Source: CAVQCJ01 sp963711005 (GTDB taxonomy: Bacteria > Actinomycetota > Actinomycetes > Prado026). Taken from it: a stretch of 64,000 bases of DNA. Positions 29,556-37,578 of this stretch are shown here, piece after piece. The notes beneath the pieces are model-generated. The model saw only the letters and a list, made by a program, of their open reading frames with translations, was not told where the DNA came from and searched no databases. Location of the stretch: positions 744,001 through 808,000 of the forward strand of contig CAVQCJ010000002.1 of assembly GCA_963711005.1 (NCBI GenBank), given 5' to 3'. The position numbers and the translations under genes were made by a program. Numbering within the stretch: position 1 is the stretch's first letter; each line of letters starts with the position of its first letter.

Positions 29556-30005
29556 ATGACGACCGACGGGCTCGCGGGGTGGACCGGCGCGTGGATCGCG
29601 CTGGTCCGGACCCATGCCCGGCTCTGGGACCAGGTCGAGACCCAGATGCGTCAGGACAGCGGCCTGACGATGTCCCGCTACGACGTGCTCATGCAGCTGG
29701 ACATGGCCGGCGGACGCCTGGGGCTGAGCGAGCTCGCGTCGACTGTCGTGCTGTCACCGTCGGGGCTCTCCAAGCTGCTCGACCGGATGGAGGACTCGGG
29801 GCTGATCCGGCGCGAGCCCGACCCGCGCGACGCCCGCTCGACGTTCGCCCGAATCACCCCCCGCGGCCGGTCCCTGGTCAGGCGGGCCCGGGACAGCCAC
29901 CACCGATGGCTGCAGCACGCCTTCGGCGACGCCCTCGACGACCGTGACGTCGCCGACCTCGCCCGGATCATGGGACGCATCGACGCACAGGCTGCGCAGC
30001 AGTAG
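29556..30005 (+). CDS. MarR-family transcriptional regulator
   Basis: 149-residue winged-helix repressor. DNA-binding region LGLSELASTVVLSPSGLSKL followed by LDRMEDSGLIRREPDPRDAR, the classic MarR wing. Flanking helices would form the dimer interface. It is expected to bind the two palindromes in front of its own gene and to regulate the divergent VOC gene; a phenolic or lipophilic ligand is usual in the family but nothing here identifies it. Confidence 0.85.
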   Translation: MTTDGLAGWTGAWIALVRTHARLWDQVETQMRQDSGLTMSRYDVLMQLDMAGGRLGLSELASTVVLSPSGLSKLLDRMEDSGLIRREPDPRDARSTFARITPRGRSLVRRARDSHHRWLQHAFGDALDDRDVADLARIMGRIDAQAAQQ

Positions 30006-30096
30006 GACCGCGGTCCCGGTCGTCCACACCCTGCGCCGGTCGCACCGATGTCCACAGCCGGGTGCACGGTGGCCGTGCCCCACGCCGCCAGCGGCC

Positions 30097-30102
30097 TAGC
30101 GT
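30097..30102 (+). promoter_or_regulatory. -10 element (TAGCGT) before radC
   Basis: TAGCGT, seven bases, then ATG 30110. No Shine-Dalgarno sequence in between. Confidence 0.35.
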
Positions 30103-30109
30103 CCGCGGC

Positions 30110-30970
30110 ATGGATGACCTGACCGACGACGAGCGGCCGGACGGAGCCGGCGCCAGGTCCTCGCGACAGCCCTCCATGCGGGCGATGGCGGCGATCCCGG
30201 TGCGTCAGCGCCCACGCGAGCGGCTGCTGGACCATGGCCCCGAACCGCTGGCGGACGCCGAGCTGCTGGCGGTGCTGCTCGGGACCGGCGTGCGCGGCAC
30301 CGGCGCACTGTCCCTCGCGCACGAGCTCCTGTCCGACCACGGCGGGCCGCACGGGCTGGCCCGTGCGGTGCCGGCGGAGCTGGCCCGCCGGGCCGGCGTG
30401 GGACCGGCGAAGGCGGCGCGGGTGGTGGCGGCGTTCGGGCTGGCGCGGCGGTTGGGCACCGTCCCGCCGGGCCTGGTCGTCCGGGACAGCGCGGCCGTCG
30501 CGATAGCGGTCCGACCCTGGCTGTCCGACGCCCGCCGTGAACGCGTGGTGCTCGTGGTCTGCGACAACGCGCTGCGGGTGCGGCGCACGTTCGTGCTGAC
30601 CGAGGGCAGCAGCGACGAGTGCCTGCTCCCCGTCCGCGAGCTGCTGACCGCGGTGCTGCTGCACGACGGCTCGGCGTTCGCGGTCGCGCACAACCACCCG
30701 TCCGGTGACGTGACGCCCAGTGCCGAGGACCAGCAGGTGACCGCGGCTCTGGCGGCCGCTGCAGCCGCGGTCGGGCTCGACTTCCTCACCCACGTCGTCG
30801 TGAGCGGTGACCGCTGGGCGCCCTGCGAACCGACGCCGGCGCGAGGGCACGGCGCTGCCGAGGCCGGGACCCATGGGCGTCGTGACGATGGTGGGGCGGC
30901 CAGCGGCGGTTGCCGATGCGCAGAGTTCGGGTCGAAGGGCCCTACAGGTGAGACACCGGAGCCGGTATGA
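30110..30970 (+). CDS. radC: RadC-like JAB/MPN-domain protein
   Basis: 286 residues. An N-terminal helix-hairpin-helix-like part (PRERLLDHGPEPLADAELLA, GVGPAKAARVVAAFGLA) precedes a JAB-type metalloprotease fold with the zinc motif AHNHPSGD and DFLTHVVVSGDRW, the RadC signature. Despite the name its cellular role is unresolved; a DNA-repair role has been questioned. About 50 residues rich in Gly, Arg and Thr follow the point where the family normally ends. ATG 30176 is a later possible start. It stands alone after the MarR gene. Confidence 0.83.
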   Translation: MDDLTDDERPDGAGARSSRQPSMRAMAAIPVRQRPRERLLDHGPEPLADAELLAVLLGTGVRGTGALSLAHELLSDHGGPHGLARAVPAELARRAGVGPAKAARVVAAFGLARRLGTVPPGLVVRDSAAVAIAVRPWLSDARRERVVLVVCDNALRVRRTFVLTEGSSDECLLPVRELLTAVLLHDGSAFAVAHNHPSGDVTPSAEDQQVTAALAAAAAAVGLDFLTHVVVSGDRWAPCEPTPARGHGAAEAGTHGRRDDGGAASGGCRCAEFGSKGPTGETPEPV

Positions 30971-30994
30971 AAGGGGCTGATAGAGGAGGTTGCC

Positions 30995-31276
30995 ATGGCA
31001 ACCACGATGCAGGAATCGACCAACCTTCCGACGCCACGGGCCGATGGAGGAGGCTGGTCGGCACGCCTTCTCGTGCCCGAGCTGTGGGGCGCCATCTCCA
31101 TAGTCGCGATGTGGGTAGCGGTGATCTTCGTCGCAGAGATCGGCGGGGACATGACCTTCGGCATCGGATCGGGCAACGGCACGACGGTCATCCCGACGGT
31201 GGTCGGGGTGGCGCTGTTCGCGATGATCGGCACGACCGCGGTGGCCAAGCGGGCTTTCGGCCGCAACCGCGAGTAG
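30995..31276 (+). CDS. Small membrane protein of unknown function
   Basis: 93 residues. A polar N-terminus of about 25 residues, then two hydrophobic helices (around LWGAISIVAMWVAVIFVAEI and TTVIPTVVGVALFAMIGTTA) and a basic end KRAFGRNRE. A strong AGGAGG lies six bases before the ATG. Not recognised as a named family. It starts 24 bases after radC and may be co-transcribed. Confidence 0.65.
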   Translation: MATTMQESTNLPTPRADGGGWSARLLVPELWGAISIVAMWVAVIFVAEIGGDMTFGIGSGNGTTVIPTVVGVALFAMIGTTAVAKRAFGRNRE

Positions 31277-31643
31277 CGCGCTGTCGTCGGCGGCTCGCGC
31301 CGCGTCCGTGGGCTGTGTGTCGCCAAGCGGGTATGGCGCGAAAGGCACCGGCTATGACCGAACCCCAAGGCACCTGGGCCGTCGAGCAAGAGGTTGAGGA
31401 CCGACAGACGGAATGCATCGGTCGACTCCAGGCCGGCAACTGCGAGGTCTGACCCAACACCAAGGAGGGGCGCCGAGGAAGGTCGAGTTCGCCTCTGTCG
31501 GGCTCCTCGGGACTGGCAGGAATCCGCCCGCCGGGCTCCCTTCCCTTGCACAGCACAGGAACCGGCATTCGGTGCGGGTGTATCCGGTCGCTTCCGGACG
31601 TGCTGCGTGGGTCCTTGTGGGTGGGGTCGCGACGGCACAGCAT
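31277..31643. other. Spacer without a convincing gene
   Basis: About 365 bases between the small membrane protein and the cyclase gene. Open frames exist but lack a good start or recognisable protein pattern. The downstream coding frame is open through part of this stretch, so the cyclase start could lie further upstream (for example GTG 31571). Confidence 0.4.
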
Positions 31644-32993
31644 GTGGCGGTGGAGATCCCCGACCCGCGGTACGCACGCGCCGAGGACGGCGCGTATCTG
31701 GCCTACCAGGTGGTGGGGGACGGTCCGGTGGACATCGCCTGGCAGCTCGACCACAGCTTCGACAGCCGCTGGGAGAGCCCGTATGTCAGTTCCTGGCTGG
31801 GTGCGGTGGCCTCGTTCGGGCGGCTGATTCTCCATGACCGTCGGGCGACGGGCTTGTCCAGCCGAAACGTGGATCCGCCGAACCTAGAGACGCGGGCAGC
31901 GGACCTACGCGTGGTGCTGGACGCGGCTGGAGCGCGGAGCACGGTGGTCGGTGGCTGGTTCGAGGATGCGGCGCCTGGGGTGTTGTTGGCGGCGACTGAT
32001 CCCGATCGGGTGCGCGGGCTTGTGTGGTGGAACCCGACTCCGCGCACGACTTGGGCACACGACTACCCGTGGGGTTGGAGTCCGGAGGAGGTCGAGGCTG
32101 AGCTGGCCGGGCTGCAGCACTGGGGCACGCTCGGGTGGGGGGAGGCGTGGGCAGACCAGTTTGAAACCATCGACGGGCCACGACCCCCTATAGAGGAGGT
32201 CCGCGCCGAGGCCAGGGCGAGCCGCAACACCTGCACGCCGGATGTTGCCGTCGCGCTGACACGGATGTGGCTCGATACCGACCTGCGCGCCGTGCTGCCA
32301 GCCGTCCGCGTCCCCACCCTCTTGTTGGTGGACGCGGGTCATCCGCGACACCTCGCCAAGGCCGAGCACGTGGCCGCCCTGATCCCTGACAGTGCGACGG
32401 TTCTCGTCCCGGACGACTGGCCGACCCCGACGACGATGAGTGCGGTACTCGGGCCTCCCTTGGAGGCGGTGCGGCACTTCGTCGGGCTGGAGCCGGCTCG
32501 GCAAGGACTGGACTCCGTACTGGCCTCGGTGATGTTCACCGACATCGTCGGGTCCACCGAGCTGCAGGCGGCCATCGGCGACCATGACTGGAAAGAGCTG
32601 GTCGAACGGCACCATGCGCTGGTCCGTGGGGTGCTGGCTCAGTGGCGGGGGGTGGAGAACGACACTGCCGGCGACGGCTTCTACGCGACCTTCGACGGGC
32701 CGGCCCGAGCCATCCGTTGTGCGCTGGAGATCTGCGAACGGGTCGGCGCCCTGGGCATCGAGGTCAGGGCCGGGATCCACACCGGCGAGTGCGAGCTGAT
32801 CGACGGGAAGATCGGCGGGATCGCCGTCAGCATCGGCGCCCGTATCGCGACTCTGGCCGAGCCCTCCCAGGTCCTCATCTCACAGACGGTCAAAGACCTG
32901 GTCGCCGGCTCTGGCCTGACCTTCAGCGACGTCGGCGAGCACGACCTCAAGGGAGTCCCCGACCGCTGGCACCTCTACGCCGTGACGAACTGA
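31644..32993 (+). CDS. Alpha/beta-hydrolase-like domain fused to a class III nucleotide cyclase
   Basis: About 449 residues; start uncertain. Residues 1-285 resemble an alpha/beta hydrolase, but the nucleophile elbow reads GGWFEDA, with Phe where Ser is expected, so this half is probably a sensor. The class III cyclase domain begins at VMFTDIVGST (metal Asp near 300), continues with DTAGDGFYATF (second metal Asp), GIEVRAGIHTGECE and VSIGARIATLAEPSQVL. The lysine that selects adenine in adenylate cyclases is Asp, and the usual transition-state Asn is Ser; the Arg is kept. Nucleotide specificity cannot be assigned. A single-pass membrane protein follows after 66 bases. Confidence 0.78.
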   Translation: MAVEIPDPRYARAEDGAYLAYQVVGDGPVDIAWQLDHSFDSRWESPYVSSWLGAVASFGRLILHDRRATGLSSRNVDPPNLETRAADLRVVLDAAGARSTVVGGWFEDAAPGVLLAATDPDRVRGLVWWNPTPRTTWAHDYPWGWSPEEVEAELAGLQHWGTLGWGEAWADQFETIDGPRPPIEEVRAEARASRNTCTPDVAVALTRMWLDTDLRAVLPAVRVPTLLLVDAGHPRHLAKAEHVAALIPDSATVLVPDDWPTPTTMSAVLGPPLEAVRHFVGLEPARQGLDSVLASVMFTDIVGSTELQAAIGDHDWKELVERHHALVRGVLAQWRGVENDTAGDGFYATFDGPARAIRCALEICERVGALGIEVRAGIHTGECELIDGKIGGIAVSIGARIATLAEPSQVLISQTVKDLVAGSGLTFSDVGEHDLKGVPDRWHLYAVTN

Positions 32994-33059
32994 CACAGAC
33001 GCGAACCTCCCTGATGCTGGGCGGGTGATTCGGAGCGCCGACTCCGCCACCATGTCGCC

Positions 33060-33428
33060 ATGACAGCTGCCGCCGATCAGGCCACGACCCAAGCTCCCTT
33101 GCCTGGGCGGAGGCCGACGCCCGCCAAGGCGCTCATAGTGGTGCTGGTCGGGGTGTCGGTGATCTTGCTCATCGCCGTGGGAGTCCTCATCGTGAAGATG
33201 AACGCCCTCCAGGACGACGTGGCGGCGCTCCGCACACAGACCAACTCGGTCAGCACCCTGCCGGTCGACCCTGAGGCGAACTCGAACGAGCTAGACACGT
33301 GCCGACTGCTCGGTGCGCTGGCGGCCAAGTCCAAGCTGACCCTGGCGAGCTTGTTCCCTGACTCGACGGTTGGGGCATGTGAGGCGGCTGCGTCCGATGG
33401 CTACCACCAGGCGTTGAGCAAGGGCTAG
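33060..33428 (+). CDS. Single-pass membrane protein of unknown function
   Basis: 122 residues. A 24-residue polar N-terminus, one strong helix (LIVVLVGVSVILLIAVGVLI), a short coiled-coil-like stretch (MNALQDDVAALRTQT) and a C-terminal domain with two cysteines (DTCRLLGAL, GACEAAAS) that could form a disulfide outside the membrane. No family recognised, no cyclic-nucleotide-binding domain. Placed just after the cyclase gene in the same direction. Confidence 0.55.
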   Translation: MTAAADQATTQAPLPGRRPTPAKALIVVLVGVSVILLIAVGVLIVKMNALQDDVAALRTQTNSVSTLPVDPEANSNELDTCRLLGALAAKSKLTLASLFPDSTVGACEAAASDGYHQALSKG

Positions 33429-33621
33429 AACGCGACTCGGTGCCGCACTGTTCGCAAGGCACTACGCCGGGCAACCAGCGACCGCGCATAGGTGCTGCTC
33501 GGTGCGGCTTCCACGCCAACGCACGTGCACGCCGCGGTGACCACGACCGGCGGCGCGGCTACATCGGGCCTGGTCCGGGTGCAGCGTCAGGGGTGCCGTC
33601 GCGACACGCCGTGGGCGGTGG

Positions 33622-34248
33622 TCAGCTGGCTCCGGCGGCGGTGAGGAGCCGGATGATCGCCTCCTGCTCCACTTTCGCCTCTGCGCGTCCCGATCCACCC
33701 CGGCCGGTTGTCCAGGTCGCGAGCTGCAGGACCGTCGATCCCTTGGCATTTGGCGCGTGCGGGTCCGCGCCACCGGCCAGAAGGGCCTCGACCGCCGGTG
33801 AGCAGCGGTTGCGCACCGCCCGGTGCAGCGGTGGCGTGCCGTTCTTGTCCGGCGCGTTTGGATCCGCGCCCAGCTCCAGCAGGCAGGCAACGGTCGCGCT
33901 CTGCGCACCGGGGTTCCAGCGGACCGAGCCAGGGTCGCCGTCGACGGCATAGTGCAGCGGCCGCGCCCCGAGACGATTGACCGCGTCGACCCGACCACCG
34001 GCAGCGTGCACGTCGCGCACGATGACCACGGCGTGGCGCGCCGCCGCAAGGTGCAGCGCGGTATCGCCCGCGTAGATGTAGTGGCGGATCTCGTCGAGGA
34101 AGTACTGCGACGGCTCCGCTCGCGACGCGCCGACGGCGGCCCGGGTTGACGCAAGCGCTGGCCGTTCGGCGATCCGGCGCAGCACGTCGTCGCGGTCGGT
34201 CCGCACGATCGCCTGGATGAGCGCCATCAGCGCCGCCTGATCGTCCAC
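33622..34248 (-). CDS. Ankyrin-repeat protein
   Basis: 208 residues with about four ankyrin repeats, seen as GDTALHLAAARHAVVIVRDV, GARPLHYAVD, the pair LLELGADPNAPDKNGTPPLH and LLAGGADPHAPNAKGSTVLQ, and a final IIRLLTAAGAS helix. Ankyrin repeats bind proteins; the partner is unknown. GTG start at 34248. No signal peptide, so cytoplasmic. Isolated on this strand, and no toxin or secretion gene lies next to it. Confidence 0.75.
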   Translation of the reverse strand: MDDQAALMALIQAIVRTDRDDVLRRIAERPALASTRAAVGASRAEPSQYFLDEIRHYIYAGDTALHLAAARHAVVIVRDVHAAGGRVDAVNRLGARPLHYAVDGDPGSVRWNPGAQSATVACLLELGADPNAPDKNGTPPLHRAVRNRCSPAVEALLAGGADPHAPNAKGSTVLQLATWTTGRGGSGRAEAKVEQEAIIRLLTAAGAS

Positions 34249-34360
34249 GTCGTGACGGTATGCCCATCGGGGTGCGCCTGCCTGTCGAGGTGTGGCACCG
34301 TTTCGGTGCGTCCGACAGCGTCTGCTTGCCCGTTGGCGTCACCGTCGAAGGAGAGCCGCG

Positions 34361-34753
34361 ATGAAGTACATGCTGATGATGCACGTGGGGCACGATGACG
34401 GCAACGAGGTGCTGAACTGGGCCCCGCAGGACATCAAGAGCATGATCGAGTTCCAGCACGCGTTCGACCGCGAGCTGGAGGAGAACTGCGAGATGGTGTT
34501 CAACGCCGGGCTCAGCTGGCCCGACCAGGCCCGGATCGTGCGCTATGACGGCGGCGCGCCAGCCGTCACCGACGGGCCGTTCCCGGAGGCCAAGGAGTTC
34601 CTCATCGGCTTCTGGATCGTCGACTGCGACAGCGAGGAGCGGGCGTACGCCATCGCCGCGAAGGCGTCGTCGTCTCCCGGCCCAGGCGGGGCCCCGACGT
34701 GCATCCCCATCGAGGCACGCCCGGTCGCGGGCCCGCCGCAGGTGGACGCCTGA
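34361..34753 (+). CDS. YciI/DGPF-family protein
   Basis: 130 residues. The start MKYMLMMHVG and central VTDGPFPEAKEFLIGFWIVD are typical of the YCII-related DGPF domain, often encoded near sigma factors; none is seen here. Enzymatic role unknown. The ATG is preceded by AAGGAG six bases upstream. The C-terminus is Pro/Gly-rich and loosely conserved. Confidence 0.78.
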   Translation: MKYMLMMHVGHDDGNEVLNWAPQDIKSMIEFQHAFDRELEENCEMVFNAGLSWPDQARIVRYDGGAPAVTDGPFPEAKEFLIGFWIVDCDSEERAYAIAAKASSSPGPGGAPTCIPIEARPVAGPPQVDA

Positions 34754-34971
34754 CCGGCGATGGCCGAGCCGATCGAGGGTGAACGACGTGTCCCCTACCG
34801 ATGACACCCCCACGGCCGTCGTGATCGTCCACGATTACGACCTGCAGCTGCTGCGCGGGGGCGCACCGAGGTGCCGATACAGGGCGGCGCTGACGCACCC
34901 CGTGTGGATGTTGACTGGAGCCTGATCAGGTTCTCCAGGCAGGGCGCGGCGTGGTGGGGTCAGGCATCAGT

Positions 34972-35895
34972 TCAGCGGCCAAGCCATGGTGCCTGTTGTC
35001 GCAACAGGGCTCCAGCGAAGTCTCGTGCGGCGAGTGCTACCGGCGGCCGCTTCGCGGCAACCATCGTGTTTGTGCCCATGATGCGGCGCATCCGCGCGTC
35101 CGGCTGGACGACGACGACACGGGTTCCGCCGCGCCGGACCCGCGCGGCCTCGCGCTCCAGCTGTGCGCGAGCCGGTAACCGGAGGGCATTGCCGGGGTCG
35201 GCCGCGACCCAGTCGAGCGTCGACAGCGGTGCGGAGACCACGACCGCGTCTAGCCCCAGCCCGGCCAGCAGATCGAGGCTCACCAGCGAGTACGCGCCCC
35301 CATCGACGAAGCGCCGGCCATCGATCAGCACCGGTTCGAAGTACCCGGGGACCGCGCAGGACGCCGCCACAGCGTCGCCCACCGAAGCCGATGCATCCCG
35401 CCCGAACACTACCCGGCGACCATCACCGAGATCGACTGCGCAGATCCACAGCGAGCGCTTCGGCCAGCTACGGAACAGCGACCGCAGCCGGGCGGCCCCG
35501 GAATCGACCGGGCGAGTGCCCGCTGGCAGCAACGCGGCTGCTGCCACTCCCGGTCGGTATCGCCAGGGTCGCCGCGCCACCGCACGGGCAAGATCTGGGG
35601 CGGCCGGGCTCCGCTGCCCACGCGTCGCGGGTAGCGGGTCAACCAACGACGGCATGGCGCCGAGGATCGCCTCGCCCTCGGCAGACATCGGCTGCCCGGT
35701 CACTCGGCGGACATAGTCACGCGGCGGAAACCCGGTCCGCATCAGCGCGGCGGCCGTCGACCCGGCCGAGGTCCCCACGATGACCTCGGCGTCCCGCGCA
35801 TCCCACCCGATCTCCTCCACAAGGGCGCACAGGACGCCCGCATAGAACGCGGTGCCGGTCAGACCGCCACCGCCGAGCGCCACCCCGATCCTCAC
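34972..35895 (-). CDS. Patatin-like phospholipase
   Basis: 307 residues. All patatin features are visible: oxyanion-hole GGGG loop at residues 8-11, nucleophile elbow GTSAG (Ser43) and the Asp of the catalytic dyad in RRFVDGGAYSL. Such enzymes hydrolyse lipid acyl esters. GTG 35895 is chosen because GGAGGAG lies about nine bases upstream and the next codons begin the conserved VRIGVALGGGG. No signal peptide. The neighbours give no link to a defence or secretion system. Confidence 0.82.
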   Translation of the reverse strand: MRIGVALGGGGLTGTAFYAGVLCALVEEIGWDARDAEVIVGTSAGSTAAALMRTGFPPRDYVRRVTGQPMSAEGEAILGAMPSLVDPLPATRGQRSPAAPDLARAVARRPWRYRPGVAAAALLPAGTRPVDSGAARLRSLFRSWPKRSLWICAVDLGDGRRVVFGRDASASVGDAVAASCAVPGYFEPVLIDGRRFVDGGAYSLVSLDLLAGLGLDAVVVSAPLSTLDWVAADPGNALRLPARAQLEREAARVRRGGTRVVVVQPDARMRRIMGTNTMVAAKRPPVALAARDFAGALLRQQAPWLGR

Positions 35896-35951
35896 ATCGC
35901 CATCTCCTCCGCCCCGCCCCCCACGCGCACGGGTGTGCCGAGTGCGTGCCA

Positions 35952-36074
35952 TCAGCGTGCACGCGAAGTTCCTCGGACGGCCAGCACCGCCCCAAGTCCG
36001 ACGGCAACGGCGGCGTTGACAACGGAGAAGTAGAGCTGCGCCTTCCATCCTCGCTCGCGTCGATCTACTGACAT
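35952..36074 (-). CDS. Possible small membrane protein
   Basis: An ATG-started frame of 40 residues with a basic N-terminus (MSVDRRERGWKAQLYF) followed by one hydrophobic helix (VVNAAVAVGLGAVLAV) and a short basic end. Lies 56 bases before the patatin start on the same strand. The ribosome site is weak and no family is recognised, so this is only a candidate. The rest of the 308-base spacer between the patatin and kinase-like genes shows nothing else. Confidence 0.3.
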   Translation of the reverse strand: MSVDRRERGWKAQLYFSVVNAAVAVGLGAVLAVRGTSRAR

Positions 36075-36203
36075 CACGCTGCGAGCATCGCAGACGGCCG
36101 ACGCTCCGACGTGTCGTTCTGGCGCGGTCGCACTGGCGTTGCGGCGCCTTGGTGTCGGGCATGGATAGCCTCCCTGGGTGGACCGAGCGGAACGCCGGCG
36201 AAA

Positions 36204-37148
36204 GTGAAGGCATTCGACGCTCGCCGCGGGGTGGCCGCGGCGATGGCGATCGCTTCGGCGGCTGGACTGGAAGCAGATTCTGCGAGCGTTCTGCACGACG
36301 CGAACAGGCTGGCTGTGCGCCTGCTGCCGTGCGACGTTGTCGCGCGAGTAGCACCTGTCGCGCATCAGGCCGCGCGGTTGGAAGTCGAGCTTGCTCAACG
36401 GCTGGCCGGAGCCGGAAGTCCCATCGCTGGTCTCGACCCCCGGGTGGAGGCGCGCGTCTACGAGCATGACGGATTCACGGTCACGCTGTGGACCTACTAC
36501 GAGCAGATGACCGGTCAGGAAGCTTCGCCGGCCGACTACGCGACCGCACTGGCACGGCTCCACGAAGGCGCGCGGACGTTGGATGTCACCGTGCCCCACT
36601 TCACGAACAGAGTCGGGGAGGCCCAGGAACTCGTTGCGACCCGCGACCGTACGCCCACGCTCCCTGACGCGGAGCGAGACCTCCTCGCTCGCAGCTTACG
36701 AGAGTGCAGCCGGCTGATCGGCGAGCACGGCCGCGTCGAGCAGCTGCTGCACGGCGAGCCGCACCCGGGCAACCTGATCAGTACCGACAGGGGGCCGCTG
36801 TTCATCGACCTCGAGACATGCTGCCGAGGGCCTGTCGAATTCGATCTGGCCCATGTGCCCGCGGAGGTCTGCGCGCGCTACCCAGACCTTGATCGGGAAC
36901 TGCTCGGCGAGTGCCGGGGCCTCGTTCTCGCGATGGTCACAGCGTGGCGCTGGGACATTGAGGACCAGTTCCCTAACGGGCAGCGCGCAGCTCGAGAGCT
37001 CCTGAGCGTCATGCGCGAGGGACCACCATGGCCGACGCTCGACGCCGTCTGGCCTCGAGCCGGGATCGCATGGGCCGCGGCCATCGAATCGAGCGGATCT
37101 GTCACGTCCGACAGTTCAGCCGCACCTCCGCCGCCGATAGACGGCTGA
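36204..37148 (+). CDS. Aminoglycoside-phosphotransferase-like (APH) protein
   Basis: 314 residues from GTG 36204. Kinase-like fold of the APH/choline kinase group: the catalytic loop reads LLHGEPHPGNLI and the metal motif FIDLETCCRGPVEFDLAHV. In most APH enzymes the loop is HGD-x4-N; here the catalytic Asp position is Glu, so kinase activity is uncertain. Length is normal. No resistance gene context; the substrate could be a small metabolite. Confidence 0.72.
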   Translation: MKAFDARRGVAAAMAIASAAGLEADSASVLHDANRLAVRLLPCDVVARVAPVAHQAARLEVELAQRLAGAGSPIAGLDPRVEARVYEHDGFTVTLWTYYEQMTGQEASPADYATALARLHEGARTLDVTVPHFTNRVGEAQELVATRDRTPTLPDAERDLLARSLRECSRLIGEHGRVEQLLHGEPHPGNLISTDRGPLFIDLETCCRGPVEFDLAHVPAEVCARYPDLDRELLGECRGLVLAMVTAWRWDIEDQFPNGQRAARELLSVMREGPPWPTLDAVWPRAGIAWAAAIESSGSVTSDSSAAPPPPIDG

Positions 37149-37199
37149 TCGGATGCCCGGCGTGTGCGGCATCAGGCAGACCCGCCTGATTCCTCCGAC

Positions 37200-37227
37200 T
37201 TGACGCATGCCGATATCGGAATATGAT
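37200..37227 (+). promoter_or_regulatory. Promoter of the ArsR-SRPBCC-RibD unit
   Basis: -35 TTGACG (37200-37205), 16-base spacer, -10 TATGAT (37222-37227), then five bases to the ATG at 37233. One of the best sigma-70-type promoters in the window; the transcript would be leaderless. Confidence 0.6.
37210..37219. promoter_or_regulatory. Palindrome in the promoter spacer, probable ArsR operator
   Basis: CCGATATCGG, a perfect 10-base palindrome lying wholly between the -35 and -10 elements, where a bound ArsR dimer would block RNA polymerase. Confidence 0.5.
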
Positions 37228-37232
37228 GCCCC

Positions 37233-37574
37233 ATGGCACGAGCAGCGACGACGTCGGACGTCTTCAACGCGATCGCCGAGCCGCAGCGCCGGGAGATCCT
37301 GGCACTGCTGCGGGCGGGCGAGCGGCCGGTGACCGAGTTGGCCCAGGAGCTGGGGATGACCCAGCCGGGGGCGTCCAAACACCTGCGGGTGCTCCGGGAG
37401 GTCGGGCTGGTGCGCGACCGCAAGGCAGGCAAGCAGCGCCTGTACGACCTTGACGCCCGCGGGCTGCGACCGGTCCACGAGTGGACCGGCGGGTTCGAGC
37501 GGTTCTGGAGCGAGAGCTTCGACCGGCTGGACGCGTACGTGCAGGACCTCAAGCAGGCACGGCAGGAGGAGTAG
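37233..37574 (+). CDS. ArsR-family transcriptional regulator
   Basis: 113-residue winged-helix repressor: VFNAIAEPQRREILALLRAG, the recognition helix region LGMTQPGASKHLRVLREVGL, then a wing KAGKQRLYDL. It lacks the cysteine metal motif (ELCVC) of arsenic sensors, so it is more like the non-metal ArsR proteins commonly paired with SRPBCC proteins. It is followed 4 bases later by such a gene. Confidence 0.85.
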   Translation: MARAATTSDVFNAIAEPQRREILALLRAGERPVTELAQELGMTQPGASKHLRVLREVGLVRDRKAGKQRLYDLDARGLRPVHEWTGGFERFWSESFDRLDAYVQDLKQARQEE

Positions 37575-37578
37575 CTGA

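Noticed and set aside
31644..33428. A Pycsar phage-defence system (cyclase plus membrane effector)
   Set aside because: The membrane protein has no cyclic-nucleotide-binding domain, and the hydrolase-cyclase fusion is a common actinobacterial signalling type.
33622..35895. A CBASS-like or toxin locus from the patatin and ankyrin genes
   Set aside because: No CD-NTase, no Cap proteins, and the genes point in different directions with other genes between them.
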